Assembly (NCBI RefSeq): GCF_002086485.1
Contig: NZ_MVHF01000038.1
Coordinates: 1 to 64,000 of the forward strand
From: Mycobacterium aquaticum
GTDB lineage: Bacteria; Actinomycetota; Actinomycetes; Mycobacteriales; Mycobacteriaceae
Reading direction: 5' to 3'
DNA: 64,000 nt
The notes beneath the pieces were generated by a model. That model saw only the letters and a list, made by a program, of their open reading frames with translations. It did not search any database and had not been told where the DNA came from. The position numbers and the translations under genes are program-made. The stretch's first letter is position 1; each line of letters begins with the position of its first letter. Below, one piece after another: positions 25,950 through 34,982 of the stretch.

Positions 25950-27230
25950 ATGCCGACTCTGAATCTCCCGCCCGGATTCGACTTCACGGACCCCGACATC
26001 TACGCCGAGCGCCTGCCGGTCGACGAGCTCGCCCAGATGCGGAAGCTCGCGCCGATCTGGTGGAACGAACAGCCGGTAGACGGCACCGGCTTCGACGACG
26101 GCGGGTTCTGGGTCGTCACCAAGCACAAGGACGTCAAGGAGGTGTCCCTACGTAGCGACGTCTTCTCCAGCCAGGAGAAGACAGCCCTGCCCCGCTACCC
26201 CGACGGCAGCATCTCCCAGCAGATCGACCACGGCAAGTTCGTGCTGCTCAACATGGACGCACCGCATCACACCCACCTGCGCAAGATCATCTCGCGGGCG
26301 TTCACGCCGCGGGCGGTGGAGAAGCTGCGCGACGACCTCGCCCGGCGCGCTCGCATCATCGTCAAGGCCGCGGCCGCCGAGAACGCCGGCGACTTCGTCG
26401 AGCAGGTGTCGTGCGAACTGCCGTTGCAGGCCATCGCCGGGCTGATGGGTGTGCCCCAAGAGGACCGCAAGAAGCTGTTCGACTGGTCGAATCAGATGGT
26501 CGGCAATCAGGATCCCGAGTTTGCCGGCAACGACGCCATCTCGGCGTCGGTGGAGCTGATCATGTACGGGATGAAGATGGCCGCCGAGCGGTCGGCCAAG
26601 CCCGGTGACGATCTGGTGACCACGCTCGTGCAGGCCGATGTCGAAGGGCACAAGCTCTCCGACGACGAATTCGGCTTCTTCGTCATCCTGCTGGCCGTGG
26701 CGGGCAACGAGACCACCCGCAACTCGATCACGCAGGGCATGATGGCGTTCACCGAATTCCCCGACCAGTGGGAGCTGTTCAAGCAGCAGCGGCCGGCCAC
26801 CGCGGCCGACGAGATCGTCCGCTGGGCCACGCCGGTGACGTCGTTCCAGCGCACTGCACTGGCGGACACCGAACTGTCCGGGGTGCCGATCAAGAAGGGG
26901 CAACGAGTGGTGATGTTCTACCGCTCGGCCAACTTCGACGAGGACGTGTTCGACGATCCGTACACCTTCGACATCTTGCGAAACCCCAACCCGCACGTGG
27001 GATTCGGCGGCACCGGTGCCCACTACTGCATCGGCGCGAACCTGGCCAGGATGACCATCGACCTGATGTTCAATGCCATCGCCGACGAGATGCCCGATCT
27101 CTCGCCGCTGGGCGAACCCGAACGGCTACGGTCGGGTTGGCTCAACGGCATCAAACACTGGCAGGTCGACTACCGCGGTGCCGCGAATTCGAAATGCCCT
27201 GTGACGCACCGTGGTCAGGGTAGTCAATGA
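25950..27230 (+). CDS. cyp125: Cytochrome P450 CYP125 (steroid C26/27 monooxygenase)
   Basis: 426 residues. The N-terminus LPPGFDFTDPDIYAERLP and the body are nearly identical in pattern to M. tuberculosis CYP125A1. The I-helix reads AVAGNETTRN, the ExxR is EIVR in TAADEIVRW, and the heme loop is FGGTGAHYCIGANLAR with the Cys ligand. The enzyme oxidises the terminal side-chain carbon of cholesterol or cholest-4-en-3-one, the first step of side-chain degradation. M. smegmatis has more than one CYP125; by genomic neighbours this would be the copy outside the main cholesterol cluster. A KstR-like box precedes it. Confidence 0.93.
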   Translation: MPTLNLPPGFDFTDPDIYAERLPVDELAQMRKLAPIWWNEQPVDGTGFDDGGFWVVTKHKDVKEVSLRSDVFSSQEKTALPRYPDGSISQQIDHGKFVLLNMDAPHHTHLRKIISRAFTPRAVEKLRDDLARRARIIVKAAAAENAGDFVEQVSCELPLQAIAGLMGVPQEDRKKLFDWSNQMVGNQDPEFAGNDAISASVELIMYGMKMAAERSAKPGDDLVTTLVQADVEGHKLSDDEFGFFVILLAVAGNETTRNSITQGMMAFTEFPDQWELFKQQRPATAADEIVRWATPVTSFQRTALADTELSGVPIKKGQRVVMFYRSANFDEDVFDDPYTFDILRNPNPHVGFGGTGAHYCIGANLARMTIDLMFNAIADEMPDLSPLGEPERLRSGWLNGIKHWQVDYRGAANSKCPVTHRGQGSQ

Positions 27231-27507
27231 TCGAACGCCAGTAGTTTTCCGGGATTTCGGCGCCTTCCCGCAGCACGATGGCCAGCCCAGTTGCCATTGC
27301 GATGCCCAAAAGGCCCAGCCACAGCCCGAATACGGCGATCACGATCCACAGCACCGCGGTCACCGCGGGCCACGGCGACACCATCGCCAGCACGGGCGCG
27401 AAGAAGAATCCGGTGCCCACATAGGCGGCAGACCCGGCGCGGTCGGCTGTCATCACGAAGCGCAACCAGCGTGGGATCGGCGCAGCTGGGCGCGTGGGGT
27501 CAGCCAT
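27151..27507 (-). CDS. Small membrane protein overlapping the cyp125 3' end
   Basis: 118 residues from ATG 27507, overlapping the convergent cyp125 end by 80 bases. Two membrane segments are visible: AAYVGTGFFFAPVLAMVSPW (about 27-46) and VTAVLWIVIAVFGLWLGLLG (about 50-69), followed by ALVLREGAEIPENYW-like cytoplasmic residues (IVLREGAEIPENYW). I know no function. The C-terminal overlapping tail (after DYPDHG) has no apparent fold and may be read-through of the overlap. Confidence 0.6.
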   Translation of the reverse strand: MADPTRPAAPIPRWLRFVMTADRAGSAAYVGTGFFFAPVLAMVSPWPAVTAVLWIVIAVFGLWLGLLGIAMATGLAIVLREGAEIPENYWRSIIDYPDHGASQGISNSRHRGSRPASV

Positions 27508-27529
27508 GTCGCCTCCTGAAGTCCCGAGT

Positions 27530-27543
27530 TGTTGTCGACAACA
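27530..27543. promoter_or_regulatory. Perfect 14-base palindrome in a divergent promoter
   Basis: TGTTGTCGACAACA is fully self-complementary. It lies between the membrane-protein gene (23 bases from its start) and the XRE regulator gene (82 bases). The TTGTnnACAA pattern resembles GntR-family operators, but the adjacent regulator is XRE-type, so the binder is open. Confidence 0.55.
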
Positions 27544-27624
27544 CCACGGTCGCCGGTCTGCGTAATGGGCGCAATTACCTGAGAGGTAGTGGCCCCGCGG
27601 CGTGCCATCGCCGAAACTGGTCGG

Positions 27625-28395
27625 GTGACCACGGCGACCAGGCAGTCATCCATCGGCACCCTGATGCGTGAGTGGCGGCAGCGCCGCCGGATCAGTCAGC
27701 TAGAGCTGGCGATCGAGGCCGACGTGTCGGCACGGCACGTCAGCTTCATCGAAACCGGGCGTTCGACACCCAGCCGGGCAATGGTGTTGCGGCTCGCATC
27801 AGTGCTGGATGTCCCACTGCGGGAACAGAATCGGTTGCTCATGGCCGCGGGTCTGGCCCCGGTGTACGGCGAACGATCCTTGGACGATCCCGATATGGCC
27901 GCCTTGCGGGACGGCGTGACGCGGGTGCTGGAGGCCTACCACCCGTACCCGTGCGTGGTCATCGACCGGTCCTGGAACCTGGTGCAGGCCAACGCCGGAA
28001 CAGCGCTGCTGTTGCAGGACGTCGCCGAGCACCTGCTCGCCCAGCCCAATGCGCTGCGGATCACGCTGCACCCCGAGGGCATGGCGCCGCGGATCCGCAA
28101 CCTGGCCGAGTGGCGCCATCATCTGATCAGCCGGCTGCAACGCGAGGTGTCCGTCAGCGGGTCCGACGAGTTGGCCGCCCTGCTGGCCGAGATCGAGGCC
28201 TATCCGGGCGGGTCGGCACCGATCCGGGATCTGGGCGGCGTCGTGGTGCCGTTGGAGCTGGACACCGAACACGGCCCACTGACGTTCCTGAGCACGGTCA
28301 CGACATTCGGCACGGCGCTGGATCTGACCGCGGCCGAACTCAGCATCGAGGCGTTCCTGCCCGCCGACGCGACTACCGCGGCGGCGCTGCGCTGA
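27625..28395 (+). CDS. XRE-family regulator with MmyB-like ligand domain
   Basis: 256 residues from GTG 27625. The N-terminal HTH is canonical: LMREWRQRRRISQLELAIEA, then SARHVSFIETGRSTPSR (about residues 12-52). The C-terminal part matches the MmyB-like domain (PCVVIDRSWNLVQANAGTALLL). In contrast to the regulator at 4643 the DNA-binding half is intact. The ligand is probably a lipid or small hydrophobic molecule in this family, but no target is known. It converges on ldtA. Confidence 0.85.
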   Translation: MTTATRQSSIGTLMREWRQRRRISQLELAIEADVSARHVSFIETGRSTPSRAMVLRLASVLDVPLREQNRLLMAAGLAPVYGERSLDDPDMAALRDGVTRVLEAYHPYPCVVIDRSWNLVQANAGTALLLQDVAEHLLAQPNALRITLHPEGMAPRIRNLAEWRHHLISRLQREVSVSGSDELAALLAEIEAYPGGSAPIRDLGGVVVPLELDTEHGPLTFLSTVTTFGTALDLTAAELSIEAFLPADATTAAALR

Positions 28396-28403
28396 CCGGT
28401 GCG

Positions 28404-29189
28404 TCAGGCGTTGATGATGATCGGGTCACCGATGTTGACGGTGTTGAAGTACCACGCCGCGTTGTCCGGGCTGAGGTTGATGCAGCCGTGGCTGACGTTC
28501 GAGTTGCCCTGCTGGGCCACCGACCACGGCGCCGAGTGCACGTACACCCCGCCCCAGGTGACCCGGACCGCGTCGCTGACGGTGAGCTTGTAGCCCTCCG
28601 GATCGCTCAACGGGATGCCGATGGTCCGCGAATCCATCACCACGGTCTTCTCTTTCGACAGTGCGGTGAAGGAGCCGACCGGCGTCGGATGCTTGGGCTT
28701 GCCCATCGATGCGGGCATGGTGCGCGCCACCTGGCCGTCGATGCTGACGGTGAACGTGTGGGCGCTGATGTCGGCGACACCGAGCACCGTGGCGCCGGTC
28801 TCGAAGCTGGTCTTGAAGCCCTCGGCGGTCACAGAGATGGTGGAGTGGGCCGGGTAGAACGAGTCCGGGGTCCATCGCATGACGTCGTTGCTCAGCCAGG
28901 TGACCTTGCCCGTGGGGGCGGTCCCCGCCGAGGTGGTCACCCGCAGGCTGTGCTCGGCGGCGCCGCGGTCGATCACCGGAGCGCTGAACGTCACGGTCAC
29001 CGGGTACGCCACCCCGACGACAGCGCCCGCCGACGGCTCGACCGTGGCCACCGGATTCGGCGTGCTGACGGCTGCCGCCGCGACGTTAACCGAGCCGGCG
29101 ATGGCCAGCGTGGCGATCCCGATCACCGCAAACACTTTTCGGACCGATCCCAGCACGGTTCGAGGACCGGGCGACGAGGTGTTCAGCAT
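28404..29189 (-). CDS. ldtA: L,D-transpeptidase LdtA (LdtMt1 type)
   Basis: 261 residues from ATG 29189. A signal peptide or anchor covers about 15-40 (VFAVIGIATLAIAGSVNVAAAA). One bacterial Ig-like domain (PSAGAVVGVAYPVTVTFSAP) precedes the YkuD catalytic domain (KPKHPTPVGSF, GVYVHSAPW). The active site is VSHGCINLSPDNAAWYF with the Cys nucleophile. It makes 3-3 peptidoglycan crosslinks outside the membrane and is the target of carbapenems. The one-Ig architecture and sequence follow M. tuberculosis LdtMt1 (Rv0116c). Confidence 0.93.
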   Translation of the reverse strand: MLNTSSPGPRTVLGSVRKVFAVIGIATLAIAGSVNVAAAAVSTPNPVATVEPSAGAVVGVAYPVTVTFSAPVIDRGAAEHSLRVTTSAGTAPTGKVTWLSNDVMRWTPDSFYPAHSTISVTAEGFKTSFETGATVLGVADISAHTFTVSIDGQVARTMPASMGKPKHPTPVGSFTALSKEKTVVMDSRTIGIPLSDPEGYKLTVSDAVRVTWGGVYVHSAPWSVAQQGNSNVSHGCINLSPDNAAWYFNTVNIGDPIIINA

Positions 29190-29429
29190 TCCTGCAGTGT
29201 AGTTCGTCCCCTCCTCCCGCCGCGGTAATCGCAGGCCGAGGCCGGTAGGCGTCGCATCGGATTCACGAGGGAGGCGAGTCACGCTTACTGCATCGGCACG
29301 CGTCGCAGGAACGTTTCATCCACCCCTGGGTCGGCCCGCTGCAGCACTCGCCACCAGCAACACCGGGGCAGAACAGATCGCTCGCTACCGAAAACGACTC
29401 GGTAATTGCCACCGACCCTGCGGCGGGGT

Positions 29430-30734
29430 TTACGGCACCGGGGGCGGCGCCGGCACGTCCTGGGTCGCCGCCGGCTGGTCGGGCGCGGGGGCAGGCGGTT
29501 GCCCGGGCGCCGGTACACCGGCCTGGTCCGGAATCGGCTCGGTCGCGACGTCCGGTGCCGGATGCAGGCGCCCCAACCGCCCGAGGATCCGCATCCGCAG
29601 GGGCAGCTTGGTGGCGGGATCCTCCTGCGCGCCGGGAGCGGCGGGAATCTCGGCCGGCGGCAATCCGTCCGGTGGCGCAGCGGGCACGTCGGGCACCTGG
29701 CCGGGAACCTCCTGCGGGGCAGGCAGACCCGCAGGGGCCTGATCGACGCTGGGCTCGGCGACGAACTCCGGTGCCTGCAGTTGTGGCGCGGCCGGTTGCG
29801 CGGGCGCCGACTCGACAAGCTGGGCCGGTGGCTCCGGCGCAACGGCGACGCGTGGTGGTGTCGTCACGGCCACCGATGCGCCCGAGACATTGACGGCGGG
29901 GCGGGTGATCGGCGGAGCGGGTTCCTGACCCGTCACGAGTTGCATGCTCACGGCCACCGAGGTCGACACGACGAACGTCACCACACCACCGGCCAACATC
30001 GCGACCGGCGCGAATGTGGCTGCACTCCAACGTTTCCGGCGCATGGCGGGGCCACCGTCGAACATGAATCGACCGCGCCGCGCCGAGGACAGGGCGGCAC
30101 CGCGGGCCAGCGCCAGCTCGGCTTCGGCCGGCGTGAACACCGGAACCCGGAGCGTGCGTTCCAACCGCGGCATGACCCCGGTCAGGTCACCGGCCGACCC
30201 GACCACCACCACCGCATCCGGACGCGAGGCGGTGGTTGCGAAAACCTCGCGCAGCCAATCGGAGAGCGCCTCGTCACCGTCGACGAGATGATTGACCGCA
30301 CTGCGAACCGGCCCGCCTCCGGGCCGAACGGTCAGGGCGATGACCATCTCGGGTTCGATGACGCAGACCACCGTCGAGTCGAAACCGACGACATCGGCGA
30401 TACCGCGCGCCAGCGCCTCGGTGGCCTGCGGCAACCGGACCGGCACCACACCCGGAAAGCCGGACTCGGGCAGCGTCCTCATCACCTGGGATGCCTCGCG
30501 TTCGGCGTAGTCGTTCCAGGTGACGCCGACCGAGCGCAACTCGTGGCCACTACCTGCCGCCATCTCGTCGAGCTGCACCACCGCGGACACGACCTCGTCG
30601 CAGACGTCGCGCTCGTCGTAGGCCCGCAGATCGATCGTGTCGTGGGCCAGCGTGGTGCCGTCGCCGTCGCGTCCCTCGACCAGGACCAGACCCACGCTGG
30701 ATCCGGTCATCGAGACGCCGAGCACCGCGTCCAC
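29430..30734 (-). CDS. DUF7159-like mycobacterial membrane protein
   Basis: 434 residues from GTG 30734, preceded by GAGGGGAG. The N-terminal cytoplasmic part has an actin-like ATPase flavour (MDAVLGVSMTGSSVGLVLVE, VVGFDSTVVCVIEP, AVVVVGSAGDLTG), followed by ALARGAALSSARRG. One membrane segment, FAPVAMLAGGVVTFVVSTSV, lies around residue 240, and the outer half is Pro/Ala-rich and disordered. This build is common and specific to mycobacteria. Function is unknown; a sensing or envelope-tethering role is a guess. Confidence 0.72.
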   Translation of the reverse strand: MDAVLGVSMTGSSVGLVLVEGRDGDGTTLAHDTIDLRAYDERDVCDEVVSAVVQLDEMAAGSGHELRSVGVTWNDYAEREASQVMRTLPESGFPGVVPVRLPQATEALARGIADVVGFDSTVVCVIEPEMVIALTVRPGGGPVRSAVNHLVDGDEALSDWLREVFATTASRPDAVVVVGSAGDLTGVMPRLERTLRVPVFTPAEAELALARGAALSSARRGRFMFDGGPAMRRKRWSAATFAPVAMLAGGVVTFVVSTSVAVSMQLVTGQEPAPPITRPAVNVSGASVAVTTPPRVAVAPEPPAQLVESAPAQPAAPQLQAPEFVAEPSVDQAPAGLPAPQEVPGQVPDVPAAPPDGLPPAEIPAAPGAQEDPATKLPLRMRILGRLGRLHPAPDVATEPIPDQAGVPAPGQPPAPAPDQPAATQDVPAPPPVP

Positions 30735-30995
30735 ACGTACTCCCCTCGGAGCTGTGGCCACGAAACGGTGGCCCGCAAAAACGCGCGACAACGCAACATA
30801 CCGCGGGCCCGGAAGTGTGGCCGCCGTCCACCTGTTCGGGCTGACCATACCCGGGCCTCGCCGAGCAAGTACACCTGGTGACCGGCCGCGTTGGTGACGG
30901 TGCGGCACGTCAATATGTGCTGCGCCACGAGAACCCGGTGGACAGGACCGGGCGTCGGTTTGCGGGCGATCCGCTGAATTTCCGCGCAAAGGGCC

Positions 30996-31943
30996 CTACC
31001 CGGCGAGGATGTGGCCCAACAGCGCCGGTTCGATGTTGCCGCCAGAGACGATGACCACCGCGGGACCATCGGGCAGCGTTCCGCGCCGGTAGCCGGCGAG
31101 CGCGACGGCACCGCTTGGCTCGGCGACCAGATGCGCACTGTGCGCCAATTCTCCTACTGCCGTTCGGATCTCGTCCTCGCTGACCGTGATGACGCCGTCG
31201 AGAACGTGTTGCAGGTGGGCGAATGTCAGCGCCGACGGGGTTGACCGTAGCCCGTCGGCGATGGTCCGGTTACGTTGCGCCACCGGCCAATCCACCAGGT
31301 GTCCGCTGGCCAGCGCTTCGGCGGTGTCGGCCGCGAGCTCGGGTTCGACACCGAACACCTTGGCCTGCGGGCACAGTGCGCGTATCGCGGTGCCGATCCC
31401 CGAGGCCAGCCCGCCGCCGCTGATCGGGATCAGCACCGTCGCGACACTCGGGAGGTCCTCGGCGATCTCCAGTCCTGCGGTGCCCTGACCGGCGATGATC
31501 GCGGGGTGGTCGAACGGCGGTATCAGGACACCGCCGGTACGTTCGACGAGTTCGGAGGCCACGCGTTCCCGCTGGCCCGCGGCACACAGCACCACCTGCG
31601 CGCCGTGCGCCCGGGTCGCGTCGACCTTGACCGCGGGGGTCTCCTCGGGCATCACGATGTGGGCGGCGACGCCGTACCGCGCTGCGGCGAAGGCGACCGC
31701 CTGGGCGTGGTTGCCACTGGAGTACGCCACCACTCCCCTGGCCCGCACGTGCGGATCCAGCAGGCCGAGCGCGTTGAACGCGCCGCGGATCTTGAACGCG
31801 CCGATGGGTTGCAGGTTCTCGGGCTTGAGCCACAGCGGACGGTCCGGGTCGCCCCATCCGGCAGGTAGCAGCGGGGTGCGCACCACGTCGGCGGCGATAC
31901 GCCCGGCGGCGCCGCGGATGTCCTCGATCGTCACCAGTCTCAC
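30996..31943 (-). CDS. Threonine/serine dehydratase-like PLP enzyme
   Basis: 315 residues from GTG 31943; TTG 31958 is an alternative. The fold-type II PLP motif is IGAFKIRGAFNAL with the Schiff-base Lys (about residue 49). SSGNHAQAVAFAA binds the substrate carboxylate, and SGGGLASGIG forms the phosphate cup. The C-terminal regulatory ACT domain of biosynthetic IlvA is absent, so this is the short catabolic or serine-racemase-like type that deaminates threonine or serine to 2-oxo acids. It is divergent from the thioesterase at 32009. Confidence 0.85.
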   Translation of the reverse strand: MRLVTIEDIRGAAGRIAADVVRTPLLPAGWGDPDRPLWLKPENLQPIGAFKIRGAFNALGLLDPHVRARGVVAYSSGNHAQAVAFAAARYGVAAHIVMPEETPAVKVDATRAHGAQVVLCAAGQRERVASELVERTGGVLIPPFDHPAIIAGQGTAGLEIAEDLPSVATVLIPISGGGLASGIGTAIRALCPQAKVFGVEPELAADTAEALASGHLVDWPVAQRNRTIADGLRSTPSALTFAHLQHVLDGVITVSEDEIRTAVGELAHSAHLVAEPSGAVALAGYRRGTLPDGPAVVIVSGGNIEPALLGHILAG

Positions 31944-32008
31944 GTGGCAAGTCAACACCGCGGCGCTACAGTGGCTCGCGCCCGGGTGTCGGCGAAAGGG
32001 TGTCCCAG

Positions 32009-32431
32009 GTGTCGGTGTTCAGTTTTCCCATCGTGCCGCGCTATGCGGAGATCGATCAGCAGGGTGTGGTGTTCAACGGCCACTACCTGACGTGGTTCGA
32101 CGAGACGTTCGGTGCGCTGCTGGATCACCTCGGCGAGAGCTACCCCGACCTCATCGCGTCGGGATTCGACGTGCAGGTGGTCCATAGCGAAATCGACTAC
32201 CTGGCGCCGGTGCGGTGGCGAGACGCCGTGCGGGTCACCGCACAGTGCGAACGCCTCGGGACGACGAGCTTCACCCTGGGCTTTACGGTGCTGAGCTCCG
32301 GCGCCACCACCGCCGAACGGCCCGCGGTCACCGGCCGCAACGTCTACGTCGTCGTCTCCACCTCGGACTGGGCCAAACGACCGGTGCCCGAACCCGTCCG
32401 GTCTGCACTCAATTCCATTGCAGCGCAGTGA
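32009..32431 (+). CDS. Hotdog-fold acyl-CoA thioesterase (4HBT type)
   Basis: 140 residues from GTG 32009, nine bases after AAAGG; GTG 32000 is also in frame. The 4-hydroxybenzoyl-CoA thioesterase signature is YAEIDQQGVVFNGHYLTWFDET, with Asp in EIDQQGVVF as the likely catalytic residue and the following GHYLTWF helix. The protein hydrolyses acyl-CoA esters in the cytoplasm; the acyl group is unknown. It lies 49 bases upstream of the agmatinase-family gene on the same strand. Confidence 0.82.
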   Translation: MSVFSFPIVPRYAEIDQQGVVFNGHYLTWFDETFGALLDHLGESYPDLIASGFDVQVVHSEIDYLAPVRWRDAVRVTAQCERLGTTSFTLGFTVLSSGATTAERPAVTGRNVYVVVSTSDWAKRPVPEPVRSALNSIAAQ

Positions 32432-32480
32432 GTCTCACCGGTCGTCCGTAGCGCGTCGGCGGCGGCGGTAGGGTCGCCGC

Positions 32481-33509
32481 ATGGGAGACCACGGAGCACA
32501 CCGAGAACTGCCGCCAGGCATGGCCGAACAGCTCGACCTGCCGTACTCCGGGATGGTGTCGTTCGGCCACCGCCCCTTCCTGACCGAGGTCGACCAACTC
32601 GACTCGTGGCAGCCCGATGTCGCGATCGTCGGGGCCCCGTTCGACGTCGGGACCACCAACCGGCCCGGCGCGCGTTTCGGCCCGCGCGCCATCCGCGCCA
32701 CCGCTTACGAACCCGGCACCTACCACCTGGACCTGGGGCTGGAGATCTTCGACTGGCTCGAGGTGGTGGACTTCGGCGACGCGTACTGCCCGCACGGACA
32801 GACCGAGGTGTCGCACTCCAACATCCGTGAGCGCGTGCACGCGGTGGCCTCCCGCGGCATCGTTCCGGTGGTACTCGGCGGCGACCACTCCATCACCTGG
32901 CCCTCGGCCACCGCGGTGGCCGACGTGCACGGCTACGGCAACGTCGGCATCGTGCACTTCGACGCGCACGCCGACACCGCAGACATGATCGAGGGCAACC
33001 TGGCCAGCCACGGCACGCCCATGCGGCGGCTCATCGAGTCCGGCGCGGTGCCCGGCACGCACTTCGTGCAGGTCGGACTGCGCGGATACTGGCCGCCGCA
33101 GGACACTTTCGAGTGGATGCTCGAGCAGGGCATGACGTGGCACACCATGCAGGAGATCTGGGACCGCGGCTTCAAGGAAGTGATGAACGACGCTGTCGGC
33201 GAAGCCCTGGCCAAAGCCGAAAAGCTCTATCTCTCAGTCGATATCGACGTTCTCGATCCGGCGCACGCGCCGGGCACCGGCACCCCGGAGCCTGGCGGCA
33301 TCACCAGCGCCGACCTGCTGCGCATGGTGCGTCAGCTCTGCTACAGCCACGACGTCGCCGGCGTGGACGTGGTGGAGGTCTCCCCCGCCTACGACCACGC
33401 CGAGCTGACCGTGAACGCCGCCCACCGCGTGGTTTTCGAGGCGCTCGCGGGTATGGCCGCCCGGCGCCGGGACGCCGCCCAGGCCAAACCGGGCCCACCG
33501 GCCCGCTGA
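32481..33509 (+). CDS. speB: Agmatinase/guanidino-acid hydrolase (arginase family)
   Basis: 342 residues. All manganese ligands of the ureohydrolase family are present: GGDHS (about residue 134), FDAHAD (about 156), and SVDIDVLDP (about 252). The N-terminal extension and the GARFGPRAIR segment are like agmatinases and guanidinobutyrases rather than arginase. The reaction releases urea from a guanidino compound and leaves an amine such as putrescine or 4-aminobutyrate. The two glutamine-synthetase-like ligases and permease in the window would fit downstream amine use. The exact substrate cannot be told from sequence. Confidence 0.85.
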   Translation: MGDHGAHRELPPGMAEQLDLPYSGMVSFGHRPFLTEVDQLDSWQPDVAIVGAPFDVGTTNRPGARFGPRAIRATAYEPGTYHLDLGLEIFDWLEVVDFGDAYCPHGQTEVSHSNIRERVHAVASRGIVPVVLGGDHSITWPSATAVADVHGYGNVGIVHFDAHADTADMIEGNLASHGTPMRRLIESGAVPGTHFVQVGLRGYWPPQDTFEWMLEQGMTWHTMQEIWDRGFKEVMNDAVGEALAKAEKLYLSVDIDVLDPAHAPGTGTPEPGGITSADLLRMVRQLCYSHDVAGVDVVEVSPAYDHAELTVNAAHRVVFEALAGMAARRRDAAQAKPGPPAR

Positions 33510-33585
33510 CCGGCCCCGTTGAAACACCCTGGCGCCGGTAGGACAATCGGGGTGGCCATCGCGGACCGATCGGGGAGGAACGACC

Positions 33586-33792
33586 ATGACGTATGCCGGC
33601 GACAGAACCTTCGACGACGACGCACCCGAGGCTGATGCGGTCGAACAGCTCACTCCCGTCACCGTCGACGACGATGACATGTCCGAACTCGGCCGGGTCC
33701 GGATATCGCCCGACACCGACGCCGACGAGGCGGACCTGATCGAACAAGCCACTGCCGTCCCGTTCGACGACGAACTGGACTTCGACCGCTGA
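33586..33792 (+). CDS. Small acidic protein
   Basis: 68 residues, start supported by GGGGAGGAA. The composition is extreme: about a third Asp plus Glu, no Cys, no membrane segment, with DDDDM and DDELDFDR blocks. It is probably intrinsically disordered. It lies 17 bases before the GerW-like gene in the same direction, so the two are likely co-translated partners. I do not recognise a family. Confidence 0.6.
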   Translation: MTYAGDRTFDDDAPEADAVEQLTPVTVDDDDMSELGRVRISPDTDADEADLIEQATAVPFDDELDFDR

Positions 33793-33809
33793 CCAGAGAG
33801 GACGCCGGC

Positions 33810-34136
33810 ATGCGGATGCCCGAGGCGCTGGAAGCCCTGTCCACCGAAAGCGATGCCGACCGGGTGTTCGGTGAGCCGTATCAGACGCCCGACGGGGCCA
33901 CCGTCATCCCGGTGTCCAAGGTGCGGCACCGCCGTGACGGCAGCCGGGTCGCCCGAGCGCTCGGCATGTTCGTGGTCAAGGACGGCAGGCCGACATGGGT
34001 CCCCGCCGTGGACGCCACCCGGCTGGCCTTGATGGGCGAGTTGATCGGCTTGGTCGCGGCGACGCTGGCCACCGTGGCTATGATCCGTCGCCCGCCGTGG
34101 CCGGACCTGCGGGGCGACCTTTCGCGCCGCGCCTGA
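33810..34136 (+). CDS. GerW/YtfJ-like protein with C-terminal membrane helix
   Basis: 108 residues. The segment VFGEPYQTPDGATVIPVSKVR is the core of the GerW (YtfJ) family first described from Bacillus spores; the motif FGEPYQTPDGATVIP is visible at about residues 20-34. A C-terminal helix, LALMGELIGLVAATLATVAM, would anchor it in the membrane. Mycobacteria make no such spores, so the role must differ and is unknown. Its end overlaps the convergent CcdA gene by 59 bases. Confidence 0.72.
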   Translation: MRMPEALEALSTESDADRVFGEPYQTPDGATVIPVSKVRHRRDGSRVARALGMFVVKDGRPTWVPAVDATRLALMGELIGLVAATLATVAMIRRPPWPDLRGDLSRRA

Positions 34137-34977
34137 CCGTCAGTCGCCACACCGCGGCGGACAACACCAGTACGGCGAGCGCCGCCAGCCACGGCCACGC
34201 CCCGTGCTGATGGACCCAGCCCGCCACGGCACCCTGCACTCGACCGGCCGCTGCGATCACCGGGTCGTCAGGTGAGCCGTCCCCGCCGAACAGCCGGATC
34301 TCGTAGAGGCCGTAGTAGCCGACGTAGGCCCCGACCACGATCAGCAGCGCACCACTGATTCTGTTGACATACGGCACAATTCGCCGCATCCGCTCGACCA
34401 CCACAGTGCTCGCCGACGCGGCGGCCACCGCGAGGGCACCGACGATCACCATGAATCCCGCCGCATAGGCACCGAACACGGCGATGCCACGCAGCGGTGT
34501 ACCCGATCGGAAGCCCGCACCTGTGGCGGCCAGAAATGGCCCGACCGTGCAGGACAACGAAGCGACCGCGTAGCCCACGCCGTAGCCGAACATGGATCCC
34601 AGACGTGCCGTCGGAGCCCAATTGACATGACGAGTCACGGTGTCTCCGATGAGCAGGCCGAGATGCCGGCCCGCTAGCAGCCAGCCGCCGAGCCCCAGCA
34701 GGACCAGACCGATCAGCACCGTGACATAAGGGAGGTACCGCTGCACGGTGCTGGCCACCGCGACCGTCAACGCGGCGAAAAGCCCGAACACCGCGACGAA
34801 CCCGGCCGTCATCGCCAGCGTCGCCAGCAGAGCCCGGCGCACCGCCCGCGGCCACGCCCCGTCGTCCGGCCCGCGCACGACCAGCGCGAGATACCCAGGC
34901 AGCAAAGCGAATCCACACGGATTGAGCGCCGCGACGAGGCCGGCGCCGAACGCCAGCCCCACCAGTTCGTCATTCAC
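34078..34977 (-). CDS. CcdA/DsbD-type thiol-disulfide transporter
   Basis: 299 residues from GTG 34977. At least six membrane helices are visible. Two Cys sit in the expected places: LNPCGFALLPGYLAL in helix 1 and ASLSCTVGPFLA in helix 4, the redox pair that carries electrons across the membrane in the CcdA family. It follows the Mpt53-like gene by five bases, so the pair forms an operon in which CcdA keeps the exported thioredoxin reduced. M. tuberculosis has the same pair (Rv2878c-Rv2877c). Confidence 0.88.
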   Translation of the reverse strand: MNDELVGLAFGAGLVAALNPCGFALLPGYLALVVRGPDDGAWPRAVRRALLATLAMTAGFVAVFGLFAALTVAVASTVQRYLPYVTVLIGLVLLGLGGWLLAGRHLGLLIGDTVTRHVNWAPTARLGSMFGYGVGYAVASLSCTVGPFLAATGAGFRSGTPLRGIAVFGAYAAGFMVIVGALAVAAASASTVVVERMRRIVPYVNRISGALLIVVGAYVGYYGLYEIRLFGGDGSPDDPVIAAAGRVQGAVAGWVHQHGAWPWLAALAVLVLSAAVWRLTVRRGAKGRPAGPATAGDGS

Positions 34978-34982
34978 GCCGA

